Assembly: GCA_023375675.1 (NCBI GenBank) | Contig: JALQBC010000030.1 | Span: 310,001 to 374,000, forward strand | Source: Cytospora piceicola | Lineage: Eukaryota; Ascomycota; Sordariomycetes; Diaporthales; Cytosporaceae | DNA: 64,000 bases | Reading direction: 5' to 3' | Part shown: positions 45,948-60,835 of the stretch, piece by piece | Numbering within the stretch: position 1 is the first letter of the stretch | How the letters are laid out: every line of letters begins with the position of its first letter | Notes under the pieces: model-generated | What the model was told of the DNA's origin: nothing | Database searches by the model: none | What the model saw: only the letters and a program-made list of their open reading frames with translations | Program-made: the position numbers and the translations under genes

Positions 45948-46898
45948 GAATATTTAGTTATAAAAAAGACTTATTATATCGAACTATATTTTAATACCGA
46001 AAACTTTAAAAATATCGATAAAGTTATTTATAAAAAGGTTTATACCTGTTAACTATCTTTTATTAATAGTAAATAAGCGTCGAAGCTTTATATTAAAGGG
46101 GCTAGTTTATAAAGTAATTTCGACTTCGTTAATTATAATCGAAAGCCGGGAAGTAGTATAGATTATAGCCGAAAGAATATCTTTCTTTTTAATATTAGAT
46201 ATACTAACGCCGAAACGATTATAAGCGTAGTCGACTATACAGCTTTTTTAAAGGCCGGCGGTAAAGCGAATAAAAGTAAAGGTATCGTTAAAACGACTTT
46301 TAAAAACGTTTAAGTTATATATAGCCTAGTAAATAACGTTATCGAGGCGGCTGTATTTATAGCTACCGGTAATAAAAAGGAGGTTATATACTTTATTTCT
46401 TTTTTTAAAGTTATAAAAGAACTTAAACTAGTAATTATAATAATAGCTTAAAAAAGGTAAAGTAAGAGTATTTATTATAAAAAGTAAGGTATTAATAAAA
46501 AGTTAATATATAACCGATAATAAAAAGCTTAAATTCTTCGGTAAATATATAATTAACGGTATATTAAAATATTATAAGATATTTTAAATAATAGTAGCTT
46601 AGTTTAAAGTAATAAAGAGATAGGTTTACTATTATACTTACCTTTAAAGAGATAGGCTTATTATTTAAAGGCTTTATTTATAGTAAACTATTATAGTTAA
46701 AAACAGATATAAGTTATAGTTAATAAAGTTATATTATACTTTTTTATTTAGCTAATACGTCGTATTAATAATATTTAAACTTTAAAAGATAAAAGTAAAA
46801 CGTTATAAACTTAAAGATAACTTCTTTATAATTTAAACATTAAAAAAAATAAAGTTATTTATAAGTATAATAATATAGTAAGATAACTATAAGAACTA
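45948..46898 (+). pseudogene. unknown ORF (copy 2 of 16,240-17,190)
   Basis: The same phase is kept, with NRKPGSSIDYSRKNIF-like sequence and TFKEIGLLFKGFIYSKLL. No domain is recognised. Confidence 0.4.
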
Positions 46899-46964
46899 AA
46901 CTACTACTTTTCTTATTTAAAAACTAGTAGTTATACTACTACTTTTAGCCGAAGAGTATTATTT

Positions 46965-47120
46965 TTAAAAATAAAATAAAAATAAAAATAAAAAAACTAC
47001 TTAAAACTAACCTTTAAACTAAAAAAAGAACTACTATAAAACTATAAAATAAAAACTATAAAAAGAACTACTATAAAACTATAAAATAAAAACTATAAAA
47101 TAAAAACTATAAAAAAAAAT
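46965..47120. repeat. A-rich minisatellite (copy 2)
   Basis: Counterpart of the array at 17,225-17,410. It is made of AAAATAAAAATAAAAATAAA and ACTACTATAAAACTATAAAA units. Confidence 0.7.
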
Positions 47121-47304
47121 ATTATTATTATAACTATTTAACTTAGTATTACTGTACTGTTAAAGATAAGTAACCGTTTAAGCTATTACTCGGTATTACC
47201 TTTAAAGACTAAAACCTGTTTCTCTTATAAGGTTTAAAGATCTGTATCTTTAGCTTAAAATAAGTAATAAAACTGTATTACGTTTAGCGATTATTACGTT
47301 AAAA

Positions 47305-47548
47305 TAAAATATTATAATAATTTAAAAAGTAAAGGTATTAATAAAATAAATAGTAACTAATACTTTATAAAAGGTTTTAAAGTTAGCTATTTAAAACTTC
47401 TTTATAAGTTTTATAATAACTACCGGGATTGTAAAGAGTTCTATAAAAAGGTATAGATAAAGAAAAGGGGTAAAATATAGTAAAAGCTATATAGCTTTTA
47501 ACGTATATCTTTAGCGGCGGTAGGTTTTATTAGTAATAGTATTTTAAT
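47305..47548 (+). pseudogene. short RIP-broken coding segment (copy 2)
   Basis: Counterpart of 17,600-17,840, with the same Tyr- and Lys-rich frame (FYKKV, IKKRGK). No domain is recognised. Confidence 0.3.
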
Positions 47549-47729
47549 ATATAGGTATTTAATACGTAAGTATTAAAGGGTTAGCCGCCCTTAATACTTT
47601 AATACCGGGTTTTTATAATACGAAATAGTATATTTAAAAGCGGTTTTAAAGCAGATAAAGACAGGGATAGTATAGGTTATTATTATTATTCCGGCGGTAT
47701 ATTTACGATTAAGATTATTTAAAATACTT

Positions 47730-47793
47730 AAGCTTTTATTAAAAGAGTTACTTAAGGCTAACTGTTTAAGTAGCTTTTTTAATAAAAACCTAA
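47730..47793. repeat. 27-bp inverted repeat (copy 2, partly degraded)
   Basis: Counterpart of the hairpin at 18,022-18,083. Several pairs are lost through transitions (for example GTTACTTAAGG against TTTAAGTAGCT), so the stem is no longer continuous. Confidence 0.6.
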
Positions 47794-47994
47794 GAAAGGT
47801 AGCTAAACTTAAAACTTTAATAAGGTATTTAAAGTAAGTAATATACTTTACTTTTAGTATTAAACTAAACGTAGCTTTTTATATAAAATACTTAGTTAAA
47901 TATTAAGCTAAGTATTTAAGTATAGTTCTATAAATCCCTATACTTTATACCGTTACTATTATACTATTAATTCCTTTTTATTTATTAAATAGCT

Positions 47995-50475
47995 ATAGAT
48001 ATTACTAAAATATTCGTTAATTACTACGTTAAAGAGTTTTTACGTTTTTAGTTTAAGATTTTTTATTAAAAGTTTTTAACTTTTTATATTTTATCGTATT
48101 ATAAAAAGTTATAAATAGCCGAAAAGTACGTCGGCCTTTTAAAGGATAATACCGAAAAGGCTATTAACCGCTTCTTTAATACCCTCGGCCTCGACTACTT
48201 TAACGACTTACTTTATAACAGACTTTAAAAAGGCAAGCTAGCTATCGACTAGTTTTACTACTTTAAAGTCGCCGACACGATAAAAACTATTAATATCGAT
48301 ATCCTTACTTACTTAACCTTTATTTAGCTTAATATCGTTAATAACGTTATAGCGATTTACTGTTTTAAAAAGTAAGTAAAAGACCGCCGGTAAATAATTT
48401 ATAAGTTCTTCCGAATTATAAAAAAAGGCTTAACGCTTAAGCTTAAGTAAATCTTTAACGTTATAAACCTTAAAGATTTAACAGATATCGACTACCTTTT
48501 AAACGGTATTATATAAGAGAATAGTAAGTTTTTATAGATATAAAATAATATTAAAAATAAAGATAAAGAAAAAAATAAAAAAAATAAAGAAAAAGAAAAA
48601 GAAGATAAAAACAAAGATAAAAACGGAAATAAAGATAAAGGTAAGAACGATAAGCTATAAAGCCTTACCGGTAAAATAAAGCTAACTAAAATAAGTAAAA
48701 AAGCTAGTTTTATAACCTGTTTATATAAAACGAGGATTATATAAGCTAAATAGTATATAACCTTTATAAAACGGTAGTAGATATATAAAGAACTTTACCT
48801 TTAAAAAAAAGCTTATATAAAACTAATAAATCTTATTAAAGTTTAATTCTATCTCCGGAATAGCCGTCGACTTTTATATTAATATAAACACTTTTTAAGT
48901 CTTTTAAAACTATAATATAATTAATACCCCCGCTTACGCTTTTATTATACTAACCGCTTAGCTTAACTAGTTTAATAAAGTAATATAAATAACGACTATC
49001 GTATTATACGTTACTACTATAAAAAGCTAGTAAACAGTACTACTTATAAGAGGACGTTTATATAGTAGTAGAATCTTTACTATTATATATACGTATAATA
49101 CTAAAGATAGCCGAAAGCCGTTAGTTATACCTTTATTATTATTAAGCTTAAAGTATTACGTCGGATTACTTTATCGTTTATTACGCCGCCTTATACTTTT
49201 ATACCCTGTCTCTTACCCTTTATACTACCCCGCTTTTTATTTTAAACGCTACTTTATATTTCGATTAATAGCTTATTTAACCGGCTAGCCTAATCCCTTA
49301 ACTTAAACCTTTTAAAACGTTATTAAAACTACCGTAGTAACTATTATAATACTTTACTTATATACGATATTAAGATTTTTAAGAAGGCTTATTAGCAGAA
49401 AGGTATTACTTAGCTTATATATAAAGCTAAGTAACAGCTAAACCGGTATACTATAAAGCTTATAAGCTTATAAGGCGTAGTAAACCGCTATGTTAGTATT
49501 TATATACTTTTAACTTTAGACTAAGCCGTTATACTACCCGAGGTTTTAACGTAAAAGTTTAAGCCGGTAGCGTATATTAAAATCTTATCGTTATACGTTA
49601 TTTATAAAGAAAGTAACTATATTACGCTTTTATTTAAAACGTAAGCTTAATTTTCGACTTAGCTTTATAACGGTATTTAATTTAATAACTTTATTAAGTA
49701 TAAGCCGTTTATTAGATATAACGGAAGTTATATATATTATAACTTATTATATATTAACCCGAACTATATTATATAGGAGTTATACGATATTAACTAATTT
49801 AAAATAAAGTATTATAATTATATTTTTATTTTCTACCGAAGCGGTTTTTCTATCTTAATAAAGTATTTAAAATATAACCTATCTTATCTTTTTTAAATAA
49901 GTTTTGTACTTATCTATATATTATAGGCTTTAGTTAACGTAATAGTATATATCTTTTATAATACTTAAGCGTGTTTCGTTTTAAATTTAAATACTTAAAA
50001 ACGCTTATAAGCTATTAAAAGGTTTCGCTTTTAAACGCCTATAGTAATATACCTTTTTTACGTTTAAAGCTATACTACCCTTTTAGTTTTATAAAAGCTC
50101 TGCCGTTACGTTAGACTTATATTACGTTTACCGGGCTAAAGTATACGTAAAAGTCGACCGGCTTTAGCTTATCTGCCTCTTTTACTCTACGGTTAAGTCC
50201 TTTACGTAAGTCGTAGCCTATTAAAAGCACCTGTTCTTTTACTATACCGAATAGCCGGAAGCCGGCCGGCTATTAAAAGTTTAACGTTCGGCAGTTAGTT
50301 AACAGGTATACTTTAAAGCGTAGTTTAAGCCGTTTTTAAATAAGCTAATAATAAAGAAGGTCTAATAAGCTTTATAGCCGGGGTTTTAATAGCGTTATAT
50401 AAAAGCGTAGCGTTTAAAGAAGTAGGGGCTATAGGTCCGAGGTTTCGAATTATAACGTTTTAAGGATTTAATTAA
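47995..50475 (+). pseudogene. 826-codon single-exon ORF (copy 2)
   Basis: Counterpart of 18,287-20,767 with exactly the same length. Better-kept residues include RLPG, SIRKSRPAL, RIAGSRPAIKSLTFGS and FIAGVLIALYKSVAFKEVGA. The conserved length and phase after heavy mutation argue that this was a real gene when the copies arose. Confidence 0.55.
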
Positions 50476-50477
50476 TT

Positions 50478-52415
50478 AAGTATTATTATATCGTTTAAAG
50501 TATTTTATTTAAATATTAATAAAACCTTTTTTATTAAATAATACCTTTTAAGTTAATATGTTACTACTATCTGCCTACTACTTATACCGTTACTTACGCC
50601 GTTACTTACGCTACTATCTACTACTTATATTTACGCTTACGCCTACTACTTACGTTATTACCGTCGTTATCGGTTAATCGCTTATTATTACTGTTATTTA
50701 ATTATTATTTAATATCTTATTTACTATTTACTATCTACTACCTATTATCTACTACCTATATTATTACCGTTACTGTTATTGTCGCTATTATTATCGCTAT
50801 TAGTTAATTACCTGCCGTTATTGTTATTTAATACTGTTATTTATTACTACTACTACTACCGAGTAGTAATTATTATCGACTTAAAAGTATATTATACTAT
50901 TTAAGTATATATTTTAATTACCTTTTTTATAGTTCTTCCGACTTTAGTTTACCTTATAGTACGCTATAATAAGCTTTATTATATAAATTATAATCCCGAT
51001 AAATTTATTTTATATAAGCGATTAAAAAATCGACTTATCGTTATTAAACTTATTTTTATAAACTATTATAAAAAGTGTTTAGTTACTTTAAAAATAAAGT
51101 AACCGACGCTACTATAATCCGTCCTATTTTAACTAAATAAAATCTATTTAATAATAAAGATAGCTAATATACTATTATAGTTCTTTAACGTTATAGCTTT
51201 ATTTATCTCCGCTACTAAAGGCCGCGCCTTTATATAGAGTATTAAAACCGAAACGTTTTATTTAGTCGGCTATTCTGTTTATAGTATTATATATCCGGTC
51301 GGCGTTATACGCGATAATACTAAACTATTACCGGGCCGTTTTTTAAATAATATTAAACGCTACCTTGGCTTTATCTTTAATTTAAGCTGCCTGTCTGTTA
51401 ACCTTTATAATAGCTTCGAAGAATATATATATAACCTCTTTTACGTTTTAGTTTTTTCCGTTATTTTTTAAAATCGAAGTAACTTTAGGGTACTTTTCTT
51501 TAATTACTTTAGCGAAGTCGATTAAGAAGTTTTAAGCTCGGCTTAAGTTCTTTATAATAAAACTTATAAAAATAGTAGGTGTTTTATCTTACCTTTAAGG
51601 CCTTTAAAGCCGTATAAAGCTTTATACGATTTTACCTATAAGGTTAAAAATAGTATATTTTAAAGTAAGGCTATAGCTAAAAACCGACGATATAAACCGT
51701 ATAAAAACATTTTTTATATTTAATACTAACGGGGATAATATAAGCTTATTTACTTATCTTTAATATAAATTCTAATATACGAATAAAAAGCCCGGCGACG
51801 TAGTAGTTAGTTTATTAAAAGTAAAGATACCGGTATTATAAAAAGTAAAAGTATTATCTTTCTTTTATAGTTAAGTTTTAACGATAGTACTTAGCTAACG
51901 TTTAATAATTTTAAAGATAATACTTTAAAAAACTTATACTTTAGTAACGTTACTATTAAGCTATAGGCTATACTTTTTCCTTTTATACGTACGTATAAAC
52001 TTTACGTTTATCTCCGAGGCTTTACTTACGTCTTTATATACCGTTTTAAAAAGGCTATACGGTATCTTTATATCGTATATAGCGGTATATAGTAGTAGCT
52101 CCCTTTTAGTTTACTTATTTTAGTTAGTTTTAAGCTCCGGAAGTATACGTTTCTTATAGTACGAGTATAGGTTAAAGAGGTTTTAGTAGTTAAAGTAAGC
52201 TTTTATTAAAAGTAGTATAATATATTTTTAGTTAAAAAATATATTAGGCCGAAAACAGGTATATTCGAGACGGCGGTATATAAACGTTACTAGCTAAGAC
52301 TTAAGTTAGTATATATAAACGCTATAAATAACAGGTAGAATAGCTTTTTATATTATTTATTTACTCGGTTTTCGGCCTATAAGCGTTTAGTTTTTAGCTA
52401 ACGTTAAGTAGTAAT
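50478..52415 (-). pseudogene. poly-Gln-tailed minus-strand ORF (copy 2)
   Basis: Counterpart of 20,770-22,725 in the same phase. The KVIKEKYPKVTSIL and FFEAIIKVNRQAA segments are clear. The Gln-rich tail corresponds to the tract at about 50,565-50,865. Confidence 0.5.
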
Positions 52416-53094
52416 ATATATATATAAGGTAATATATATATATAAGGCGGCGGTAATAATAGTAGTATCGGTATTAGCTCGGGTTTATTTTTATATTACG
52501 GCTACGGTAGTAGTAATATTAGTATCGACGGTTTAATAAAAAGGCAGCTTTACGCTTTTAAGCTAAAATTTCGCGTTTATATAAACGATTACTACCTCCG
52601 ACAGATAATCTTAGCCTTATATCTAATAAGTCGAGGAGGCTATATACTTATCTTAGATATATATTTAAATAGTATATTTTATACTGTTATAATCCGTTTA
52701 AATTAGGCTTTAAAAGATATTAGTAGTAAACCTAATCTTTTTTACTAAATATCGCCTCTTTAGCTACTACTTTAGTATTTAATAAATATACTTATAGCCT
52801 TCTTTATCTCCTTTTTTCTATAACGCTGTTTAAGTAGGTTACCTTACTTTAATAGTATAAAAACAGAAGCTTTTTATAATTTATACTTCCGCTTTTTAAT
52901 TATTTAGCTTTTAAAAAGGAGCTTTCGTTTTAGTTAGTATTAAAAAGTGTAAATAAAATTAATATATAAACTATTAGTACCTTTTAGTATTAACTGCTAT
53001 TAGCTGTTAATTAGTAATTTTAATCTGTTTTTAAGGTTTATTATTATAGTTTTTAAGGTTATTAATTATATCTGTTAAATTTTAAATAAACGTT

Positions 53095-54850
53095 ATATTA
53101 ACGCGGTTAAAGACTATATTAAGCGTAATACAGTCTTTTCTCGTATTTACTATTAGATATAAATAGCGTAGCTACTCGAAATTAGACCTTAATTTTTATA
53201 GTTGTTTATTATTACCGATATATAGTAAAAGTTTATTAAACGACCTTATAACTATCTGCTAGCTTTTTATAAAAGGCTTATTATTAGGTACTAGCTTTTT
53301 TTTAAATATAGAAAAGGAAAGGAAAGCCCCGATACTTATTATAGTTACTTTTAATACCTTCTTATAGTACGGTTAATTATATTATAAATTATATCTTTTA
53401 TATTATATACGGCCTTTACGTTAAATACCTTATAGCTTAAAAAGAAGAGAACTACTTTATATTATCGAGCTTAAAAACTACTTTTAATTCCCTTTTTTAT
53501 AGCTACTATACCGAAACTAAAGACCTTTTTAATAATAGCTATTATACTAAGATTAAAGACCTCCTTAATAATAGCCTTTATACTAAAACCGAAAACCTCT
53601 TTAGTAACAGCCTTTATACTAAAACTAAAAACCTTTTTAATAACAGCCTTTATACTAAAACTAAAGACCTCTTTAGTAATAGCCTTTATATTAAAACCGA
53701 GGACCTCTTTAATAATAGCCTTTATACTAAAACCGAAAACTTTAGTAATAACCTTTATACCGAAACTAAGGACCCTTTTAGTAACCTTTATTATAGCCTT
53801 TAAATAGTACCGGATAGTTAACTATTTATAAGCGTTTACTTTTTATACGAGATTATCGAAGAGATCGCCGAGATATTTATTTCGAGTAGGTTCTTCGATA
53901 TATATTTAAGGGAATAGTTCTTTTCTTTACTTTTTACTTAAACGAGTAGCTTTCTCCGATAAGCTTATATACGAAAGGCCGGGTACGCCTTTTTAACGAA
54001 AACGATAACTTATAAAAAAAACAGGTAATAAGGTATATAAATATTAAACGATATATCTCTTATAAACTAATAATTTTATAATAAATATAATAAACCTGTG
54101 TTAGCTAACCGAGTACGATATACTTTTTATCGATACGAACGAGTACTTATATTAAAGTAGTATCTTTACGTTAGTTTTTTAAAATATAACAGCTATTATT
54201 AAAATCGTTTTATATAAGTTTATAAAATTATTTAATTAGTCTATTATACTTAAAAGCTTATTAAACTTAAAAGAGGTAATATTAATATACCTTATAAAGC
54301 TTTATTTTAATATATATATAAGCCTTAAGGTAGATAATAAACTACTATATCTTATAGATATAACCTTTTATACCGAGTAGTAAGGGTTTATAAGGTAGTT
54401 TTAAAACCTTTTTTTATTAAGTATTATAACGTTTAACGGTAAAAACCTTATTAGCTTTATATTTATACTTTATAAAGATGTTTAAAGTATCGAGTATAAG
54501 CTTAAAATATAGTTTTTTAGAAACTAGCTTAACTTAGCCTTTAAAAAGGAAAGGCTTTTTTAAGTTTATAGCTATACCCTTTAGCTTATTAACCTCCCGG
54601 ATTTTATTAAGATATAAAAGAATAAAATTACTTTTTTTTAAAGTTAAAGTAAGTATAACTAAAGTATGTTATTTTAAACGTTTTAAACTCTTTATTATAT
54701 TAGGTTAACGTTATATAGCGTTTTACTTTACTTAAGATTTAAAGGAACTAAGGAATTAAAATAGTATAAATAATATAGTACGAATAGAAAGTATATACTT
54801 AAATACTTAAGTACTTAAAACAGATTTAATTATTTTTAAAAACTAATATA
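53095..54850 (+). pseudogene. 12-residue-repeat gene (copy 2)
   Basis: Counterpart of 23,390-25,150. The repeat array lies at 53,500-53,800, followed by the same conserved frames (IPDSIKI-like region near 54,600). The unit order in the array differs a little from copy 1. Confidence 0.45.
53500..53800 (+). repeat. 36-bp tandem repeat (copy 2)
   Basis: At least eight units of CTTTTTAATAATAGCCTTTA plus TACTAAAACCGAAAAC type, with the same period and phase as copy 1. Confidence 0.8.
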
Positions 54851-57800
54851 AACTAATAGGCTAATTTAATACGATACAAAAGTTAGTATCTTTTATCTTA
54901 GTTAGTATTAAAAAGTGCCGATAGTCTATAGGTCGATTAAATATACCTTTTAGTATTAACTATTAACTACCGTTAGTTAAAAGTTAATAGCTAATAGTTA
55001 AAAGCTAATAGTTAGTAGTTAGTAGTTAGTAGTTAGTAGTTATAGCTTTTATTATCTTAGTTATTAATTAGCCTTTATATAAAAGATAATATACGATTTA
55101 GCCGTATATATATAGTACTTTAGCTAAGCCTATTTATTAAGATAAACCTTTATTCGATATTTCGTTTACTATTAATTAGGCTACTTAAGCGAATTTAGTA
55201 CTATATTTAGAGTTTTTTAATTACCGGTAAAATTACTAATTATTAATTACTAATCTCGACTGTTAGCTAATATTAGCTATAGTTAAATATTAGCTATTAA
55301 TTACTAGCCGTTATTATTAATATAATTACTAAAATATTAAAATACTACGATATTTAGTAAATATATATTATATACTTATAAGGTTAGCCTTATTTACGTA
55401 AAATCGCAATAAAGTAGTATAGGTCTCGGCTTATAGATCCTGCTCGGTAAGCTTAATTTTACTTAATTTAGTAAAAGGTAGGCTTAAAAATTAAGGTAAG
55501 TTAGTTCCTTATTATATACCTTATATACGGCTTTATAAGACTACAGGGACAGCTATTAAGCTTTAATTATTTAATAACCTATAGCCGAAAACAGCTATAT
55601 TATAAATAGCTTTATTATTTACTTTTTTACTGCTAATTAGCTATATATTAATTATATAGAGATAGTATAAATTAATCTGTTTAGCCGGTCGTTTTTATAT
55701 ATAAAAGTAAAGTATATATAGGTATAGGTTATCTAATACATGCTTTCTAATCCTTATAATCTTATTAAAGATACCTTTATCTAATTATAGATTTTAGTAG
55801 TAGTTAATATTAAAAAGCGTAAACAGATCGTATCGTAGGTTCGAAAGTATACTTACCTTAAACATTTACCTTAAACTTATAAAGTTTATTTACTTTAAAC
55901 GTCTTAAAGTATATACGCTTACGTTAGAAAATAAGTTTAATAACTATAAATCGATTTATTACGTTTACTATATAAATTAATTAGTCGGCTTATATAAATA
56001 TATACTAGAGCTTACCGTAATATATATCGGGGTAAATATATATCGGAGAGACTATAAGGGGGCCGATAAGAAAGCAAACTCGAATAACAGTATATAATAC
56101 TTAAAGGCTTTAATACTTATATTATAAAAGGTTTAGTCGGCTAAATTAACTAACGGTAGTAATATTAATAATAATTCTTAATAGTATATAATAAGTAATA
56201 ACCTATAAGTAAAGCTATAAGTAGTAAGTAATAGGTAATAGGTAGTAGATAGTAGGCAGTTAATATTAAATAACGTTAATAGATTAATTAGTAGTATTAT
56301 ATAATATTATTAATTAGTTTATTCGTACTTTTTAATATTAACTAAAGCGAGAACTATATTATATAGTTTTATTATAAAGATATTAATAGTTCGTAAAGCT
56401 ATCTATAAGTTAAACTTAGGTAAATAGTTAAGTAAATAACTATAAACTTATAAAAATAACTATCTTCTTTTAATACGTATATACTAAGAGATAAGTTTAA
56501 TATATATAAGTTGATTTTTTATAATCCTTATATAAAATAATTTATCGGTAATAAAAAAGTATATATTTAAGCCTACTATAACGTATTATATTATAAACTT
56601 ATATCGAAGAGACTATAAAAAAACGTTCGAATTAAAAGAAAGATATCGGAAATAGAATTAAAAGTAGTAACTTAAGTAAGACTATTTAGCTTATTAAACA
56701 CTTCGTTCTTAAACGTAACTTTTTATAAAACGTACCTTTTTCTAAGTAACGTATATACTTAGGTAAATATTCTGTGTAATAACAGCTTATCTCTTTTTAG
56801 CTTAACTAGTAGTACTCTTCGAGTATATAATTATAGTAGTAATAAAACCTTAAACGGTATATAGTAGTAGCTAGTTAAAGTATATAGTTTATCTTTAAGC
56901 TTTAAGGGTTTATTTTTAAACCTTTTATATAAAATATAAGCTTGTTTTTAAGTAAAAGACTATTTATACGTAATATAGGCTTAATTCGTTAAAGTAAGTT
57001 ATAGTAAATTTATACTATCTTTTAAATAGTATTACCTAGGTATATTACGTAGATATAGCTTATTTCTTTCTATTTTAGCTATAGCTTAGATAGTAGTGCT
57101 TTCCGAATATATAATTATAATAATAATAAAAACCTAAATAGGTTAATAGCGTAGTTTTAATAATAATCCGGGTTTTAAGCTTTTAAACGTATAATAGCTT
57201 TTTAAAAACTCTATTTACAGAATATTATAGTTATTTACTAAGTTAGTTTTTTAAAAGATTCCGAAACGGCGTTTTAACGCGCGGCCTTTTAGCTATAAGA
57301 GTTACTAGTAAGTTTTTTATTTTATATAGTTTTTATTACGTAGTTCTTTAAATAGCCTAATAGACTAAGAGTTTCGGTTATAAGGAATTTATAGTAGGTT
57401 TTAACTTTATAAACGTAGCTACTCCGGTAACTTACGTTAATAGAAAGCGCTAGTTATACTAGTATAGGCTTTTCTTCGGATAAGTAATAGGTAATACTTA
57501 CCTTTAAAAAACGCTAAATAGCTATACCCGGAGTATTATAGCTATTTTAGTATTAAGGGAGTTAAAGTTAATCGAATCTATAGCCGTATTTAAAAATATT
57601 TAAAGGTATAAAGGCTTATACGTTAAAAGTAGAATCTATACTATATAAGCCTTTACTATAGCGAAAGCTTATATTAAAGATATTTTTTTTAGTTATAGGT
57701 TTAGTTAATAAGGTATATATAAACGGAATATATAACATATAAAAGGGCGTTAAAGGTAATACGACCTTATAATAAAATATATTAATAAGACCGCCCGAAG

Positions 57801-58066
57801 GGATTATACTATATCGATAGCTACTATTAAACCTAAATATAAAACCTTAATAATAATATAGATATAAACAGAGACAGTTAATAAGCTTATAAATAGTAAT
57901 TCTATTTTTTATAATAGCTTTTTACTTTAGATTTAAAATAAGGTTTCCGGCTAAAGGAGTTTAATACGTTTATTAGATCTGTTATAGCTTATTAGTCTTT
58001 TAAAAACCCTTTATAAGATTATAGATTTTATACCTTATTTAGCTAAATAATATTATAACGTAAAGT

Positions 58067-58270
58067 AGTTTCGAAGAACTTATAATAACGGATTATTCTT
58101 TAATTTAAGTTTATATAAAAATTAAATATAGACTTAAAAGTAAGTACTTAAAGAACTTACGATATAGATCGTTTTTTAATTTAAGCTAGAAATTAAGTAT
58201 AAACCTAAGAACAAGTACTCGAAGAACCTATAATATAGATCGTTCTTTAATTTAAGCTAAAGATTAAAAT
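58067..58270. repeat. about 71-bp tandem repeat, three units, copy 2
   Basis: Counterpart of 28,395-28,597. GATCGTTCTTTAATTTAAG-like cores recur three times. Confidence 0.65.
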
Positions 58271-58654
58271 ATATATTATATTAATTAACTCTATAAACTT
58301 TTCCTGTTTATACGCTTATACTAGTATATTATACCTTTTACTTTTAAAGTAAAGACTTATAAACTAATATTTAAATATATAGTTTTACTATCTTTTAAAT
58401 TTATAATTATTTTAAAGATATTTAAAGGTATAAAGACTTATACGTTAAAAGTAATATCTATTAAACCGTATAAGTACTACTTACTATAAAAGTATCTATT
58501 AAAGATATTTTTATTAATTATAGGTTTAATATAAGTTTATAATAATATAGCTACTTATAAATATAGGACTAAAGCGACGATAAAAGCTTAAGTAGCTTAG
58601 TCTTTATACTAGAAGTTACTATAGACTTTATTACCGTAAGCTATTATTAATAGA

Positions 58655-59128
58655 TTATTACCTTACTAGATCTATTCCCTTATTAGATTTATTCTTTTAT
58701 TAGATCTGTTCTTTTACTAGATCTGTTCTTTTACTAGATCTGTTACCTCGTTAGATCTATTGCCCTGTTAGATCTGTTACTTTATTAGATCTGTTACTTT
58801 ACTAGATCTGTTACCTTATTAAATCTGTTACTTTATTAAATTTATTACCTTATTAAATTTATTACCTCGTTAAATCTGTTCTCTTATTAGATCTGTTACC
58901 CTGCTAGATTTATTACCTTATTAGATTTATTACCTTACTAAATTTATTACCTTATTAAATAATATCTATTATATAATTAAAGGTATTACCGTGTTCTGTT
59001 ACTATAAGTTCTGTTACCTTATTAGATCTGTCCTCTTACTAAATCTATTCTTTAGATCTGTTTTTTAGATCTGTTATTTAAATCTATTACCTAAATCTGT
59101 TCTTTAAATCTGTCCTTTAAATCTGTTA
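58655..59128. repeat. 17-bp minisatellite, copy 2
   Basis: Counterpart of 28,985-29,440. Many units keep TAGATCTG, where copy 1 has TAAATCTG, so the un-mutated unit was probably TTACCTTGTTAGATCTG-like. Confidence 0.85.
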
Positions 59129-59199
59129 CTATAGGCTATATTATTATTCTATTACCTTATTAGATTTATTACCGTAAGCTTTACTATAAGATAATACTT

Positions 59200-59675
59200 T
59201 TACTATATTTAGATCGAGATCGCTTTACTTAAGCCGGTTTATAAAAAGATAAGTTAAAAAACGTTTAAAAATATATACTTATATTATAATTTATCTTTAT
59301 TATTAATTAGCTACTATTCTTAAAAAGTACTAGTAAATAGTAATTCTTACGATATTTTACTAAGTAGTAAGGCTAAGGTTTAAGTTATTAATAATAAAAA
59401 AATAAAGATTATATAAAACTTTCCGGGTTTTTCGAAATTATCGATATTAATTTATAGTATAGTAGCTTATCTGTATTTTCTATTTAAAATAACTTAAATA
59501 ACTCTAAGTTTTATAAGTTAATACTTATAGAATCGCGTTTATAAAAGGCTAAAACCGTTAAGAAGCTTTAAAAACTTATTAACGTTATAGTGTTTTCGGT
59601 AAGCTTTATTTAAAGGAAGTAAAACTTACTTTTAACGTATTCTTATTTTTCAGGACTTTCTTTTTAAATAAATAA
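59200..59675 (+). pseudogene. basic ORF (copy 2 of 29,520-29,990)
   Basis: The same phase is kept. The YSVFGKLYLKEVKLTF segment is present. No family is recognised. Confidence 0.3.
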
Positions 59676-59968
59676 GTCTTTTAAGTCGATTACTATTATT
59701 CTTAATACTATTACGACGAATAGTTAATAAGCTAAAATTAATTAATATAGAAGTCGTACTTTATTTACTCGATACTTAGTAACTCGACTAATTAGTTAAT
59801 TAATATCCTTTTCGGCTTAAACTTACTAATATTACGATTTTATTAATTAATATCTTTAAACGTTATTTACCTGCTATATTAACCGATTTACGCTTTAAAC
59901 GGACTTTTAACTTTTAACTTTTTTCTTAACCTTTCTTTTAATCGCCTTATAGATATAGTATTTCTACT

Positions 59969-60193
59969 ATAACCTTAGATAATAATACGGCTAAACGTAT
60001 TAACGTATATAAAGAATAACGTTTTATTTCGAGCTTAAATAAGGCTTTATATTTAAAAGACGTTAAAGTCGAGTCTTCCGAAAAAAAAACAGCTACCGCG
60101 TTAAAAACGGTAGAAGAAAAGCTTAAAATTAAGGTTAAGACTTTAGTAAAGCGTAAAAAATATATCTTTTTATATAAAGTTAATATTATTTAA
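59969..60193 (+). pseudogene. small basic ORF (copy 2 of 30,280-30,504)
   Basis: The same 75-codon frame, with one internal TAA. It is slightly more acidic in the middle (SSEKKTATALKTVEEKLKI), which is likely the older form because those codons keep G/C. Confidence 0.45.
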
Positions 60194-60589
60194 TACTAAA
60201 ATAATACTATTTAAATAATTTTTATTACTATAATTTACTTTAATTAAATACTAATTATAACGTATATAATATTTATTTATTATCTATATACTTATTAAAA
60301 AAAGAGCGTAACTAGCACCCGAGTTAATACTTATAAGTATTAACTTTAAACTTAATTAATTAAATGTTTTAACACCTTTTAGTATTAACTAGCCTTATAA
60401 CTTTTTAAAGGCTTATATTCGATACTTTATAGATCGGGCTATTATCTAATTTCGTTACTTAAAGACTAAGTACTTAAGTACTTAAGTATTACTAATTTAT
60501 TTTTTAATCTAAATACCCTACTTAACGTTATATATCCTATTATATTTATAAAATAAATACTATCTTAATATATCGTATAGTTTTATTAT

Positions 60590-60835
60590 TAAACTAATAT
60601 TACTAACTCTTTTTTTTAAATTTAAATACCTTATTAAATATTATACTCTGTTATCTTTATAAATAATATATTAACTAGTATTACTAACTCTATTCCTTAA
60701 TTTAAACACCTTACTAAACATTATACTCTGTTATCTCTATAAATAATATATTAACTAGTATTACTAACTTTATTCCTTAATTTAAACACTTTACTAAATA
60801 TTATACTTTATTATATTTATAATTAAATACTTATT
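60590..60835. repeat. about 80-bp tandem repeat, three units, copy 2
   Basis: Counterpart of 30,905-31,145 with the same unit count. Confidence 0.65.
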